In this document: positions 1 through 10,737 of the stretch, piece after piece | Layout of the letters: every line of letters starts with the position of its first letter | Position numbering within the stretch: position 1 is the first letter of the stretch | Source: Lyophyllum atratum | Lineage: Eukaryota; Basidiomycota; Agaricomycetes; Agaricales; Lyophyllaceae | Assembly: GCA_014905825.1 (NCBI GenBank) | Contig: JACGCN010000036.1 | Location: 434,001 to 498,000 of the forward strand | DNA: 64,000 bases | Direction of reading: 5' to 3' | Position numbers and translations under genes: made by a program | Notes under the pieces: generated by a model | Databases searched by the model: none | The model's input: the letters and a program-made list of their open reading frames with translations, nothing else | Told to the model about the DNA's origin: nothing

Positions 1-269
1 TGACCGGCGTCTCTTTCGGCCGGCTAGAGCATGGGACGAGTTAGCGACGACACGAGAAAAGGTCAAGCTACCGCACCTTCATCTGGAGGTGGGCTGCGAC
101 TCCGGCGACGGTTATAGTCGTAGCCAGCCCTGTCTCTTTCATAACCCCACCCGCGGTCCCGGTCATAGCCATCATATTCGCTACGGAGAGGTTCTTGAGC
201 ACCCTCTGGATATGGCGGCCTAGAGCGGGGAGAACGAGAACGAGAACGTGCAGGATAAGTCCAGGACAT
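1..269 (-). CDS. RS-rich RNA-processing protein, 5' exon(s), runs off left edge
   Basis: Only the N-terminus is present. The start chosen is the ATG at 269, giving MSWTYPARSRSRSPRSRPP and then a Tyr/Asp/Arg-rich stretch with further RSRSP motifs. A splice donor follows codons reading PDEG near position 75, and a second exon after an AG near 24 continues with basic residues (GRKRRRS) to the window edge. RS dipeptides are typical of splicing and RNA-export factors. The spacing of RSRSP, YDRDR and KRRRS blocks reminds me of the N-terminus of fungal ARS2/SERRATE proteins, which work with the nuclear cap-binding complex, but no diagnostic domain is inside the window, so that name is only a guess. 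An SR splicing factor is the main alternative. Confidence 0.6.
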
Positions 270-577
270 GTTTAAGAAGAAAGCTGAGTTTTCAGAGAGA
301 GAGAACAAGACGGCCGATCAGAGCCTGTCTGAGAGAGGTCGAGCATAGTGAAGCACAGACCTCTTGGGATCACGACACGAAGCGTTGGACGTTGGCTACG
401 GTGAGCTCAACTCTGCTCAATGGTGTTCGCGATCAACCGGCCAACATGCAGACTTCTCACTCATATGACATTTAGACGCCGATTAAAATGTTAGCGAACT
501 CCGATCTGAGGCCCGTGCGTCTTGCGACACGGTGAACTCGACGGCGGGGAGATGCGAATCTACTCTATCCTTCTAGT
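270..577. other. intergenic gap
   Basis: This 308-bp stretch lies between the start of the RS-rich gene and the stop of the Esf2 gene, both on the minus strand. It must hold the promoter of the RS-rich gene and the 3' end of Esf2. The short open frames on the plus strand show no coding character. Confidence 0.5.
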
Positions 578-1525
578 CTAGAATATACTCGATAGTACAG
601 TATCCAATTGTCCCTCAGAAGATTTTTTCTTTTTACGAATTTGTGAGCTTTCCTCGCTCTCCTCGATCGCCCTTTTACTTGGCCGTTCTGTCCGTGGCTT
701 GAACTGCAACTCTTCACCCTTTTCTCGTTTTTTCTCCGCCCGTTTTTCCAATACACGCGCCAGTTCGACATTCTTGAGGTACTCCTGTTGTTCAGTTCTC
801 GAGTGAGACAGCTCGACGCGAAGCTTCGCAGCATGAATAGCCGCTTCATGTGCTGCAAGAAAGATACTCTTAATATTACAATGAGGAGGCGTGAAATTGT
901 CACTCACCGACTTGTTCAGTCAGCATATTCCACTTGAACTTGGGCAAATATTTCATCGTCCAGATGTCGTCGCGCCATCGTGTCCCCTTCTTCCCACCGA
1001 TCGGTTGCGCGTTCAACATCTCGGCGGTGGTGCGAGCAATCTTCTTGTCCTTGAATTCGACCCATCCCTCTGTGAAATGTGCCTTCTTCGTCGCGGTATA
1101 TTTTTTGCGCAAGTATGCCCGCTTCGCATCTGCATAGAAGGCCCCATCAGGCCTTTGACCCTAATTACGATACGGTGTCACACACCTTCCTGCTGCAAGT
1201 AAACGCGTCCAATTTCGCCATGCATACTCATCAGGTGCCGCACTTTCGTCGGTCGCATCCCAGGTGGTATCCGTGAAATATAAATAACACCAGCCCGGTC
1301 CTGGATTTTTTGGAATTCCTCGAGTGCTTCGCGAGTCAAGGGTTTTACGACCTTTTCAGATGGCGCAGAGAAGCCCTCGGGGTCCATGCCCTCGACTAGG
1401 TCGTCAGGTTCTGAGATGTTTTCTTCCTCATCGCTGATTTGTGTCTCATCCTCAGGGTCGGACGCATGAGAGCCACCAAACCGAGATGGCCCTGCTTCTG
1501 ATTCCTCTGGGTGTGATTTTGGCAT
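578..1525 (-). CDS. ESF2: Esf2/ABT1-type 18S rRNA processing factor
   Basis: This encodes a nucleolar RNA-binding protein of about 277 residues that in yeast joins the small-subunit processome, stimulates the helicase Dbp8 and is needed for early pre-18S cleavages. Three exons are seen. Exon 1 (ATG at 1525) has an acidic N-terminus and the start of an atypical RRM, including [14 protein letters not shown] and [13 protein letters not shown]. Exon 2, starting [11 protein letters not shown], continues the RRM with [11 protein letters not shown] and the family-typical [19 protein letters not shown]. Exon 3 is a Lys/Glu-rich coiled tail beginning [19 protein letters not shown] and ending at the stop at 578. 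Both introns are short with GT-AG ends. Length and motif order match Esf2 and human ABT1, so the call is firm. Confidence 0.92.
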
Positions 1526-3623
1526 GGATTACGAGAAGGAAGCGTACCGAATCCGTTGCTACACAGTGCTGGGGTCCAGGAACTCAGTCCTGAGGCTGGC
1601 AAAAGTTTATCTGTGCACGTGCTCGCAATGGGTGTTGGCCCCCGGATAAAATAAGACCAAACATGAAATGGTTTCTTCGCTGCTCGAGTCAACTCTTGCA
1701 GTTTATTCCCGGTTTCTACGATCAGTACACGTATCATTCTCTCACAAAAGGCAGCACCTGAAGATAGCATGGACAGTAGAAAGATTTAGAATGCCGATTC
1801 AGGACTCAACGATGTGGTGCCACTGAAGATAACAGTTCAAAGGGGAAGTCCGAAGGATCGTGCCATCCACTCTTCATGGCTCCTACTTTTTAGTGCCGTT
1901 AATCCAAAATTCGTGGATTCCGCAGCCGTTGATGCATAGAAATTCTGGATACCTTTGACGAGCGTTATGGGACCACGGAACCTCGCCAGAAGCCCTCGAT
2001 ATCAATCCACTTGGCATGACGCTTGGGCCGCGTTCACACCAAACTTACCACTATGGCAACTTACTCTGCGCCTCGTTCTGGCCCTTGTTCAGCGCTATTT
2101 TTGGCCTTACATCTCAACACACTTCCACGCAAAAGTACTTGAAGGTAGAATCCTTGAAATAAACGTAGTTGACCTGAATGAATCATAAGTGAGCATTGTC
2201 TACGGCTGGTGTACACACAATATGGTGCTTATACGTCGATGCAACGGACGGGAGGAAGGAAAGACAAGTCATAATCAACGTGCATTTGGTTCGACTCGGC
2301 AAGATCAACGTCAACACAAGCAGTGTCGACGCAGACATAGCACGAATCTTAAGCCCGGGGCCCAACGGCAAGGGAGCACGAGGAGGGCACGAAAACGCAC
2401 CCCCCTTTCCCCGGGAACAGACGGCGCAGGCGGACAAAAGCGAGCTACATGTACAAGAAGCACCAGAAGGACAGACCCCTCCTTGCCATCGCAGGTAACA
2501 AATGGGATGGGCGAACAAAAGCAGGCGGGTGGAACAAACGAATTGGGTGAGCAACGCGAGCGACAATGGATGGATCCAACATTTTTCTAGGTCGCGCAGC
2601 TTCCCTACAGAAAAAGTAGTGAAGAAGAGGAGAAATGATGACATGCAGCGCAGACGACAAAGTTGGTCGGAGACAGTCGAAACATGCAATCTGAGAAGGA
2701 AGGAGATGAAGAAAGAGCTTCTGAGGTCTTCAAGCTGCCTTTATACGATCACGACTTGCACGCCACACTAGCTCTCGAAGGCAGTGCGAGAATAGCGACA
2801 CGGACTCGGTCACTAAAAATTCGGCACTTCGGTGCTCCAGAGTCCAGAGTCCTCGGGCTCACATCACGAGCGCATAGCGTGAATGGCGAAAGACCTTTAC
2901 GAAAAGAGGTTCTAATAGAATACGACTGAACCGGTTCCGGTACTCGTGTCCGACGGCTCAGTATACTTCCCTAATTCGGGAGGCGGGGGCTATGCAACTC
3001 CGCTTGGGTTGTGGCCCTGTGGGCGTGCGTGGGCGTCTACCCTGTCGTCTACTAGGCGTGAAGTACTTTCTCGTATGATACAATTTCATCCATTTCATCA
3101 TCGTCGCATGTTGCCTTGATGCTTTGAAGGTGAAAATTCTGACTCCGGCAAGCTGGTGTGGCGTAATGGCTTCTGCTTGCCTGGATTTTGAAGTTCAGGT
3201 CTATACCACGACTCCGAACGCCGTGACGTCTTGTGGGTCCAGAGCCTCATGTTTTGGAAACGCCGACGCTCGAATGGTCTTCCTTTGACTCATACTTGAC
3301 TCATGCCAGTTGTGACTCTTGAGGACCCATAGACCGCATTGAACAAAAAAGATCCCTCCGATATCCTGCTTTCAGTCGACTGGTGTAAGAGATAAGAGAG
3401 TGCCCTCTTCGGGCGACGGGCAGATCCTGAAAGACGGTAAAGGAATGGAATAGCAGGACGTATGCGCTGCGTTAGTCGCTTCTTTTCGAGATGACACTTG
3501 GAACGGAGCCCGCCAAGGACTATGGATAGAATTGGTCAAATTTCTGAGCGGTATATCGGCGACACGATATTATCTACGAGAAACGACGGAACATGAGTAG
3601 CACGTAGTAAAACAGTCAAAGAA
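1526..3623. other. 2.1-kb region without a convincing gene
   Basis: The region separates the start of Esf2 from the stop of CBP80. Several overlapping open frames between about 1950 and 2930 on both strands contradict each other, lack recognisable motifs and have no consistent splice pattern, so I regard them as chance. The Esf2 promoter must lie just right of 1525. No inverted repeats or target duplications were noticed. Confidence 0.4.
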
Positions 3624-6600
3624 TCACGAGATATCCTGGCCAATCGCCACATTCCACGTCTTCTTGAGCAGTTCAGCCGCCGGGTCCGTCGAGCCTTCAA
3701 ATCGCGCAAACGACACGGTATACAAGGTGTTGGAGTAATTGCGCAGGTACGGCGAATACTAGATGCCAAGCCAGCAAGACGTGAGACGAAGAAGAAAGGA
3801 AAGGAGAGATGAACGCACGGCTCTGCAGAATTGCCTATACCATCCCCACGTCTCCCACGCGTTCCACTCATCGTTGCTCCAGTTCGCACGGTTGTGCCAG
3901 GCTTGCTCCGTGATGACAGTGCGCGAGTGCGGATTCGGGTTCGAGTCTGCCGCCGCGGGCGCAAGGCACGACACGAAGCCCTCCAACGTCCGTGACAGCG
4001 CCGCCTTTTGTTCGCGGGTCAGGCTCGTGAATGCCTTGATGGCAGTGGTCATGGCGGGGTTATCCACAGGCGCATCCTCTGGGGAGAGACGCACATAGAC
4101 ATGTCAGTCACGGGCGTGGCAACAATCCCAATTTTTGTTTCTTACCTTGCTTGACCTCCGCATCAACTTCCATCGAGTTATCCTGCGCCTTCGCCCTAGC
4201 CCTGGTATCATCCTCCTCCTTCCTCAACGCCGCCACCTTCCTCCTCGCAATCACCACCCTCCCATTCGCCTTATCCAGCGCCCCCCTCATCAAATCCCAC
4301 TCAAACGCATTCAAACTCAACGGGCCCATCAGCTCACTCGGCTGCCCCAGCCCCGCCCCATTCACAAACGTCCACCCCACCACATCATTCGGGTCCACAA
4401 TCTGGTACTGCATCAGCTTATCAAACACAATCCCCACCATCTGGCGGTTGTTCTTCCAGAACGACGCGGCGGAGGTGAGGATGCCGGCTTTGGCTTCGGG
4501 GTTCTCGCTGGCGACGCTGCGGAGGAGGGGGAGGTAGCGCTCGATGGCGTTGAGGAGGTGGGAGAAGGAGCGGGAGCCGATGTGGAGGAGGGATTGGACG
4601 GCGATGGAGCGGACGGTGGCGTCGACGTTGAGGTGGCCTTCTTCGGAGGTTTCGAGCGTGGTTTTGAGGGTTTCGAGATTGGAGATGACGTCTTCGGCTT
4701 TGGCGCGCCCGCGGAAGAGGTTCAGGACGGATTGGGCGGCGTCATGGTGCGGGTTGGCTGGAAGTCGAGCTTTAGTAACTGGAGAGAGGGTGATAGTTAG
4801 GACTTACTGGGGTCATCATATTCGTAGTCGGGTCCAGGGGCCTGCTCTGGCACTGTGAAAGCCTCGGATGGGTGCATGGCTTCCGGCAACGTTTTAAGAA
4901 TGCGATCATGGTACGACAACCGAATCTCGAACTCGATAGCACGTCGCATGAAAGTACGCCGGGGGTGCTGAACAGTCAAGGCAAGGTCCGGCACCCTGTC
5001 CGCCAGTTAGCGGGAATAGACTTCAGGAAGAAAGAACAAGGGCACACCATTCTTTCCACACCCATTGGAAGCCAAAGTTACTCATATGAACCGCGAACCA
5101 CTCTGCGAATCTACGAGCAGCCTCGACGTCCAAGCCTTCCGACAGGGTGCCATAGAGCTTCCGGATAGATTTGCCAACAGCGGGACCCACTGTTGATGGC
5201 GAGAGCTTGCAGAGTTCTGTGATGAGCGAAATGTAGTAGATAGATTTATGGGACGACTCTGGGAGGATCAACAAGGCACCGAGGATTGTCTGAAACCAAG
5301 GTCAGTTGCATGCGTGCAGGACGAACGAGGAGCACACACCTCGATCACTGTGCTCTCTAGCTGCCAATCTTTGCCAGGCGCAGGCTCTACATCCGTCGGG
5401 GCGCCAGGTTTTGGTTTGAATGCGCCAGGAAGGTTCCATTTAGGGTATTCCAGCAGAAGCCGCGCGCATTCTTTTCGGTTCACCTCGAAAATTGCGATGG
5501 TATCCAGGAGGGCGGTGCGCACAGCATATCCAGAGGGTGTATTGGGGTCGGGTGAGATCTAGGGAAAGTGAGTATGGGGTTCAGCAACACACATGAAGTA
5601 GTCAATCGCGTACGTCATTGTCGAAGAGCCTCAAGAAATACTCTGGCCATTCATCCTTCTTTACTTGGGCTTCCTCTTCAGAGTCGGCCGAGAGTCCGTC
5701 AAGCTCGATGATTTCTGGAGGGACCAGGACGGATGGAAGGTTGAAAGGAGTGAAGGAGGCGGAATCAAGCTCTGGGAAGCTGGCGTAAGGCTGCGGGAAG
5801 CTGTCTATGACCTGCGAGAAGTCAGAATCATTGAGAGTCTTCAAGGTATAGAGGGCTGTGTCCAGGAGCTGCAACGAAGTCAGCCGAGAGCGCCGAAAAA
5901 AGACGAAGAACCCTAACCTCATCTCCATTTTCAATCGCCACGACATCAGAGTAGACCTTGATTGTTGGCTGGACCAACCACTTGGAGCTCTTCGTGGTAT
6001 CATTGAAGGTCTGAATCGCGTTGATGATTTCCGTCACACTCGTAGCTGAATAGGGCTTCAGGCTGGGACCGCCAATCATCAGGCCCTCAGCTGCACACAG
6101 AGCAGCCTTTTTCGCTCGTCCGTACGATACACCAAATTCGTCGAAGACCGCGGTGAATGATTGCAGGAGAACGACCATAGACTCCACAGAGACAAGTTGC
6201 GCAACCGTCAAATGTGCGAAGAATTGAATCTGTGGGGGGCATGAAGGTTAGGCGCTCAGGTAACGCTGATGGGAACGTACACATAGACGCGTCTCTCTCC
6301 ACGCCAATTTGTCAAGATACGCCTGAAAGCCTTTCCAAAAGTCTTCGAGAACGAGCCTTCCGAGGGGCGGTCCCTCTTTCTCCTCAGAATCCGGCTGAGG
6401 GTCGTGGAGAAGGCGAATCAAAGCAGCGTAGTAGGGGATTTTATACGGTTGTTCTGTCACGCTAAAGAAGTCCTTCAGAAAGACACTGGCATCCCGAAAG
6501 TGGGACAACATACCCAAGACGAAACGCCTCTGAGATGTTAGCGACATTCCGTGGTTCATGCTCCCATATTTGCTTCTGTAGGCGAGGAAGTTCTTCAATC

Positions 6601-6846
6601 GCGTCCTATGTCCAACTCTCCGTGAGCGATAGCGTAACAATACACAGGTGCCTCATACCACTTCGCCCAGTTTTATGATAGCAGTCCGGAGCTTCTCTTC
6701 TGGCGTCTCGTACGGTTCGCGGCGCCTATCATCATAGTCGTCTGTAGTGCATATGTGTTCCAGCAGACAACTTAGGCCGGAGTAACTTTCGCATTCTCAC
6801 CTCTGTGTTGTCGGCGTCGGTAGCCTCCACGGCGCTCGTAGCTCAT
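3624..6846 (-). CDS. CBC1: nuclear cap-binding protein, large subunit (CBP80/NCBP1)
   Basis: This is the MIF4G-repeat scaffold of the nuclear cap-binding complex. With CBP20 it holds the m7G cap of new transcripts and links capping to splicing, export and decay. The start is the ATG at 6846 (MSYERRGGYRRRQHRG), giving an Arg-rich N-terminus where the nuclear localisation signal is usually found. Many short-intron exons follow, with family-typical blocks: PYETPEEKLRTAIIKLGE, KSIYYISLITELCKLSPSTV, FAEWFAVHMSNFGFQWVWKEW, FEIRLSYHDRILKTLPE and VFDKLMQYQIVDPNDVVGW. The last exon ends KKTWNVAIGQDIS at 3624. The assembled length of roughly 850 residues fits the family. It is head to head with the PPR-like gene, 317 bp apart. 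Some internal splice sites are approximate. Confidence 0.92.
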
Positions 6847-7163
6847 TCTTGGCGAAGTAAAAGAAAATGTATAATTCTCGGGTTCGCTGCTGCCGTGTGG
6901 GCTGGGCGAAGACGCTGGCAGTGGCTGCAGATGAACGTTCAACTTCACGAAAAGTTGCTGTTTCAAGGTCGGCCACGTGATCAAGCCACAATGTTCCCGG
7001 CTGTCTCCTGGGCCTCTTCTCCTTCTCGACGGCTGCTGGGTATTTCGCGTTAACATACAGGGAGTCCAACTTTCTCGACTCACCTTAAGCATTGGTGAGC
7101 CTTTTTTGTCTTGGAATCCATTGCTTATACTAACCGTTTCCCGTGTCCAGGAATGCGAACCGC
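6847..7163. promoter_or_regulatory. shared divergent promoter of CBP80 and the PPR-like gene
   Basis: The 317 bp between the ATG of CBP80 (minus) and that of the PPR-like gene (plus) must contain both promoters and 5' UTRs. An AG acceptor-like sequence (TGTCCAG near 7150) just before the PPR start could be the end of a 5' UTR intron. No clear TATA box was picked out. Confidence 0.55.
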
Positions 7164-9761
7164 ATGCCATGTATTTGGTCGACCACGGCCAGATCGGCTT
7201 TCCGGAGCCTTGCGCGTCCATCTAGTGCTATAGCGCATGCTTTATATAAGGGAGCCCCACAGTATACCAGTTCTCTGTTTTGGGACTACGCCAGGACGAC
7301 GCGAACCTTTTCCCAGGTCGCACACGCGCTACCGCAATCACCCATCGACATTCCTACACCACCAATAACCCCCGCCCCAAAAATAACACCCGCGCAAACA
7401 TCCAGAGCAGCATGCCATGCTGTCCACCTCGCCCTCCAGACTCCAGTCGGCGGTCTAGACGACGCCTTCCTCATCGTCAACTCTCTCCGATATTCCACCC
7501 TCAAACACGACCCCGCAGCCCACCTCATCCCCGCCGTCCGGGACTTCCACCACGTCGCGGTCAATTTCGAACAAACAGTCCCCCCGCGTCTATCCTCGCA
7601 TGCCCTGCTCCACGGTCTCATTCGCATGGGGCGGAAGCAGCAGGCTGCTGATCTAGCCGTGTCGATGATGGAGGCTGGGATTCCACTACGCACCAGGACT
7701 CTGGAAACGTTCATGCGCACCCTGGTACCACCCCCGCCCCATGCCCGCCGAAAATCGGTCCCCCCGCTAAATTTCTCACCGAACCCTCGGGGTCTCGGTG
7801 ACATCGTCGCGATGGCGCGACATCCGAACTCCCGCCTTGCCCTTGAAATATCCTCCGTCGCGCATAAAACGCACCGGAGCAACGCGCGGGGCATGCTTGG
7901 GACGCTGCTTGCGATCTGCCTCATCAACACGGAGATCATCCTTGCGTCCTTAATTTTCGCGTTTGTGGTCAAGGAGTGGCAGCTCCGATCGGCGGTTGTC
8001 GGGCGGTTTGATGCTTCCGAGAGCGTGGGCACAGCGCATGTGGTCAATCAAAGGATTCAAGAGCCGCACTCCCAACAGGAGAGGATTGTTCCGACACATG
8101 ATATGCTAGTCAAGATCGTCCAGGCCATCAAGAAGATCTTCGAGACCAAGAACGCAGACGCAGAGTCCCTGGGCACGGCTCTGCAAGCCCTTGCTAATCT
8201 CGCAGTTCTCTTGGACCATCGACAGATACCCTTCGCTGCCATCACGCCTCTTATTCGGACGCTTTACCACTGTCCGAGGGTGGACCAGGAGGTCCGGATT
8301 GTGGATGCGAACGGCAAGGAGAAGCAAGTCTGTGCTTACACCTATTGCCACGACGTGCTCGAGCGCTTGATCACGAACCTGCCATTAAAGCGCGAACCGA
8401 AGACCTCCCTCCCACGTAGCCGCTCCATGCTCGACCGCAGACCAATGCTTCCGCCGCTGGACCGCCACGCCTGTAACACCCTACTGCACTACTCACTCCG
8501 CCACCTCGTATCCTCGACACACGCAGACACTATCCTGAAACACATGGTCGTCGACCGCACCCCCCGCGTCGAGCCCGATACCACAACGTACAACATCCTC
8601 CTCAGGTCCGCCACCCTCCTACAAGACTCCGGCATCGCCGAAGCAGCCCTCACCGCGCTCGCTGCTATACACAGCAGCGACGCCGCCGGAAAATCCGTGG
8701 ACGCGTGTCAGGAAACCACGGTTGCGCGGCTCGTTGAGACGCTGAGAACACTCGACTTGACGAAGGCGACGAAAGCGGAGACGGAGAAGCTGTTGTATTC
8801 GCTCACCACCCAGCTCATGCACTACACCTCCACGGGGCGCCCGCACATCGTCGCCGCCCTCGTGTACGACCTCTTCCCCGAGCTCAAACTCCAGCTCACC
8901 GCGTCCCAGTACTCCCCGCTCGAGATCAAGCAGCGGAAGAAGGCGCGCAGAGGGATGGTGGTGCGCGCCTCGCGGTACGGGTCGCATCTCTTCTCTGTCT
9001 TGTTGAACGCACTGCTGAAGGCGGGGAAGCCGGGGATGGCGAAGGCGGTGTGGGGGGTGGCGAAGAGGGCGGAGAGGATGAGCTGGGATGGGTTGAACCC
9101 GTGGGTGCTGGGTACGCATACGTATACGTCGATGCTGCGGTGCTGTGCGCTTGAGTATAAGATGGGGTGTCTCGCCCGGGCTGTGAGTCGGGGGGTGGAC
9201 GTGAAGGAGGTACGGAGGAAGGCGCTGTTGGTTGGGTGGGGGCATTATAGGGCGATGAAGGAGGTGGGGGAGGAGGTGCGTGGGGTGCTTGTGGATTCGG
9301 GGAGGGAGTATAGGATGGAGAGGGTTGGGGAGTTACCGCAGATTGATGCGCTGTTTGTGAATGCTGCGCTGGATCTGTTCGTGTTGTCACGGAGACCGCC
9401 GGGGACGCTGCCCAGCGAGGAGGAAGTGAGAAGGGAATTTGAGGAGGCGAAAGTGAGGCTTGCGGAGAGTGGGGAGATTGCGGGGGGGTGGACGCCGGTG
9501 TTGCAGGAGATTGGGGAGGATATTGTTAAGGCTGGGTTTACGATTCCACCGAGCCTTCGGCATATTTTCTTGGGGCGTTGGGAGGAGGGGGCGAGGAAAC
9601 GGGAGGGGCCCCCGCATCTGGGGCCTATTCCGCATGCGTACCCGGATGGTCGTCCTTCCTTCCACCCATTCATCGTGCCCAGCATCCGGACAAGGGGTTT
9701 GCCGCTGGGGAGGAGGCAGCGCTTCTTCAGACGGAAAACGCGTCGACGGACACGTAAATAG
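7164..9761 (+). CDS. mitochondrial PPR-like (pentatricopeptide) protein
   Basis: This is one long uninterrupted frame of 865 codons from the ATG at 7164. The frame stays open a few codons upstream but without an ATG. The N-terminus (MPCIWSTTARSAFRSLARP) is rich in Arg, Ser and Ala and lacks acidic residues, as expected for a mitochondrial presequence. Helical repeat pairs of PPR type are visible, such as HALLHGLIRMGRKQQAADLA with VSMMEAGIPLRTRTLETFM, EPDTTTYNILLRSATLL, and LFSVLLNALLKAGKPGMAKA. The C-terminus is very basic (RRQRFFRRKTRRRTRK). PPR proteins bind organellar RNA and control its processing or translation; the target here is unknown. GC content is high in the last third. The gene is tail to tail with the mitochondrial IF3 gene, 67 bp apart. 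Confidence 0.75.
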   Translation: MPCIWSTTARSAFRSLARPSSAIAHALYKGAPQYTSSLFWDYARTTRTFSQVAHALPQSPIDIPTPPITPAPKITPAQTSRAACHAVHLALQTPVGGLDDAFLIVNSLRYSTLKHDPAAHLIPAVRDFHHVAVNFEQTVPPRLSSHALLHGLIRMGRKQQAADLAVSMMEAGIPLRTRTLETFMRTLVPPPPHARRKSVPPLNFSPNPRGLGDIVAMARHPNSRLALEISSVAHKTHRSNARGMLGTLLAICLINTEIILASLIFAFVVKEWQLRSAVVGRFDASESVGTAHVVNQRIQEPHSQQERIVPTHDMLVKIVQAIKKIFETKNADAESLGTALQALANLAVLLDHRQIPFAAITPLIRTLYHCPRVDQEVRIVDANGKEKQVCAYTYCHDVLERLITNLPLKREPKTSLPRSRSMLDRRPMLPPLDRHACNTLLHYSLRHLVSSTHADTILKHMVVDRTPRVEPDTTTYNILLRSATLLQDSGIAEAALTALAAIHSSDAAGKSVDACQETTVARLVETLRTLDLTKATKAETEKLLYSLTTQLMHYTSTGRPHIVAALVYDLFPELKLQLTASQYSPLEIKQRKKARRGMVVRASRYGSHLFSVLLNALLKAGKPGMAKAVWGVAKRAERMSWDGLNPWVLGTHTYTSMLRCCALEYKMGCLARAVSRGVDVKEVRRKALLVGWGHYRAMKEVGEEVRGVLVDSGREYRMERVGELPQIDALFVNAALDLFVLSRRPPGTLPSEEEVRREFEEAKVRLAESGEIAGGWTPVLQEIGEDIVKAGFTIPPSLRHIFLGRWEEGARKREGPPHLGPIPHAYPDGRPSFHPFIVPSIRTRGLPLGRRQRFFRRKTRRRTRK

Positions 9762-9828
9762 ATTTATTCCTCCATTGTGTATCATTAGAGACCGCGAATA
9801 AAACATTCCTATAATATTCAATCCTGAT

Positions 9829-10560
9829 TCAATCCTGATACATGTCCTCCACCCCATCCTCGGTGTTTTCCTTTTTCGGCTTCGGACCTTTATGCACTAC
9901 CAGCTTCTTGACCTTCTTCCCCACCTCGACGACCGGCTCGCCAGTGCCCTGCAGGAATATCGCAGTCATGCTCGCGCGCACCTCGCGGTCCTTCCACTCC
10001 TTCGCCACGTCCGCCATGGAGTCCACGATCTCCTGTGCGCGCGCCTGCATTTCTTCGGGCGGGAGGTGCGGCTGGTTCTTCTTGCGCGTGAAGATGAGGT
10101 CCACGCGCGCGCCGCGCTCGAGCTCCTGCCGCACCTTCTCGAGCTTGTGCGCAAGGTCCCCCGGGGCGGCGCTCCACGTCAGCTGCACCTCCTTCTGTAT
10201 CGTCCTACGCGCCACCGCGCGTGCTTTGTACTGCGCCTCCGCTGCGCGCTGTGTCTCGGCTTGCTTGTCGAAGATCTTGACGAGGGGCGCGGGGGTGAGG
10301 CTCACGAGTTCGACGTACTTCTTTCGGCGGTCGAGGGTGGCGAGGATGGAGCGGAGGGGGAGGGGGTCGGTGAGGCGCCCGGTGAGGGGGTCGACGAGCT
10401 GGACGATGCGGTGCTCGATTTTTTCGTCGCGGGGCGGGGTTTTGGAGGTTGTGTCTTGTTTGATGGTGCGGGTTTGGAGGTGGTGGGGGCAGGGTGGGCG
10501 GTGGGTGCGGGGCTTGAGGAGAGAGATGGCCGCGCTTCGGAAGGCGATGAAGGAGCTCAT
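9829..10560 (-). CDS. AIM23: mitochondrial translation initiation factor IF3 (Aim23-type)
   Basis: This single-exon gene of 243 codons starts at the ATG at 10560. The N-terminus (MSSFIAFRSAAISLLKPRTHR) is a likely mitochondrial targeting sequence. The body follows the IF3 plan. The N-domain has RIVQLVDPLTGRLTDPLPLR and SILATLDRRKKYVELVSL. A linker helix full of Ala, Arg and Gln follows, and then the C-domain with KEVQLTWSAAPGDLAHKLEK and LERGARVDLIFTRKKNQP. IF3 keeps ribosomal subunits apart and checks start-codon pairing; in yeast, Aim23 is the mitochondrial form. The C-terminal tail is Lys- and Glu-rich. Its neighbour across 67 bp is a putative mitochondrial RNA-binding protein, which suits a shared organellar role but does not prove one. 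Confidence 0.86.
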   Translation of the reverse strand: MSSFIAFRSAAISLLKPRTHRPPCPHHLQTRTIKQDTTSKTPPRDEKIEHRIVQLVDPLTGRLTDPLPLRSILATLDRRKKYVELVSLTPAPLVKIFDKQAETQRAAEAQYKARAVARRTIQKEVQLTWSAAPGDLAHKLEKVRQELERGARVDLIFTRKKNQPHLPPEEMQARAQEIVDSMADVAKEWKDREVRASMTAIFLQGTGEPVVEVGKKVKKLVVHKGPKPKKENTEDGVEDMYQD

Positions 10561-10737
10561 CTGTGGGTGATCTTGAGAACGCGGGGTTTATTCATCGAGG
10601 AGGGCAACTCACGGTACGACTTCCTGCTTGACGTTCAACGAGGAAGTGCTTCACTGGCAGAACGCGTTTAAGGAAATTGTTAACATTAATTTGTGATTTG
10701 TACAGCATGTTTCCCACGCCCCTTAACTCGGACCCTC
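10561..10737. promoter_or_regulatory. short divergent promoter
   Basis: Only 177 bp separate the IF3 start (minus) from the start of the secreted Pro/Thr-rich protein (plus). Both promoters must overlap here or use upstream introns. A TTTATT run lies near 10588. Confidence 0.45.

Noticed and set aside
2183..2929. Cluster of overlapping frames on both strands
   Set aside because: They conflict with each other and show no start context, splice pattern or known motif.
4135..4800. 221-codon plus-strand frame
   Set aside because: It is antisense to CBP80 exons; the translation is low complexity and the CBP80 reading is clear.
7286..8047. 253-codon minus-strand frame
   Set aside because: It lies inside the PPR-like gene on the opposite strand, in GC-rich sequence, and has no motif or homology I recognise.
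8619..9390. Pro/His- and Pro/Ser-rich minus-strand frames
   Set aside because: They are antisense to the PPR-like gene and their composition simply mirrors its Gly/Glu/Arg-rich codons.
9842..10671. Two plus-strand frames of over 240 codons
   Set aside because: Both are antisense to the single-exon IF3 gene, which explains the sequence fully.
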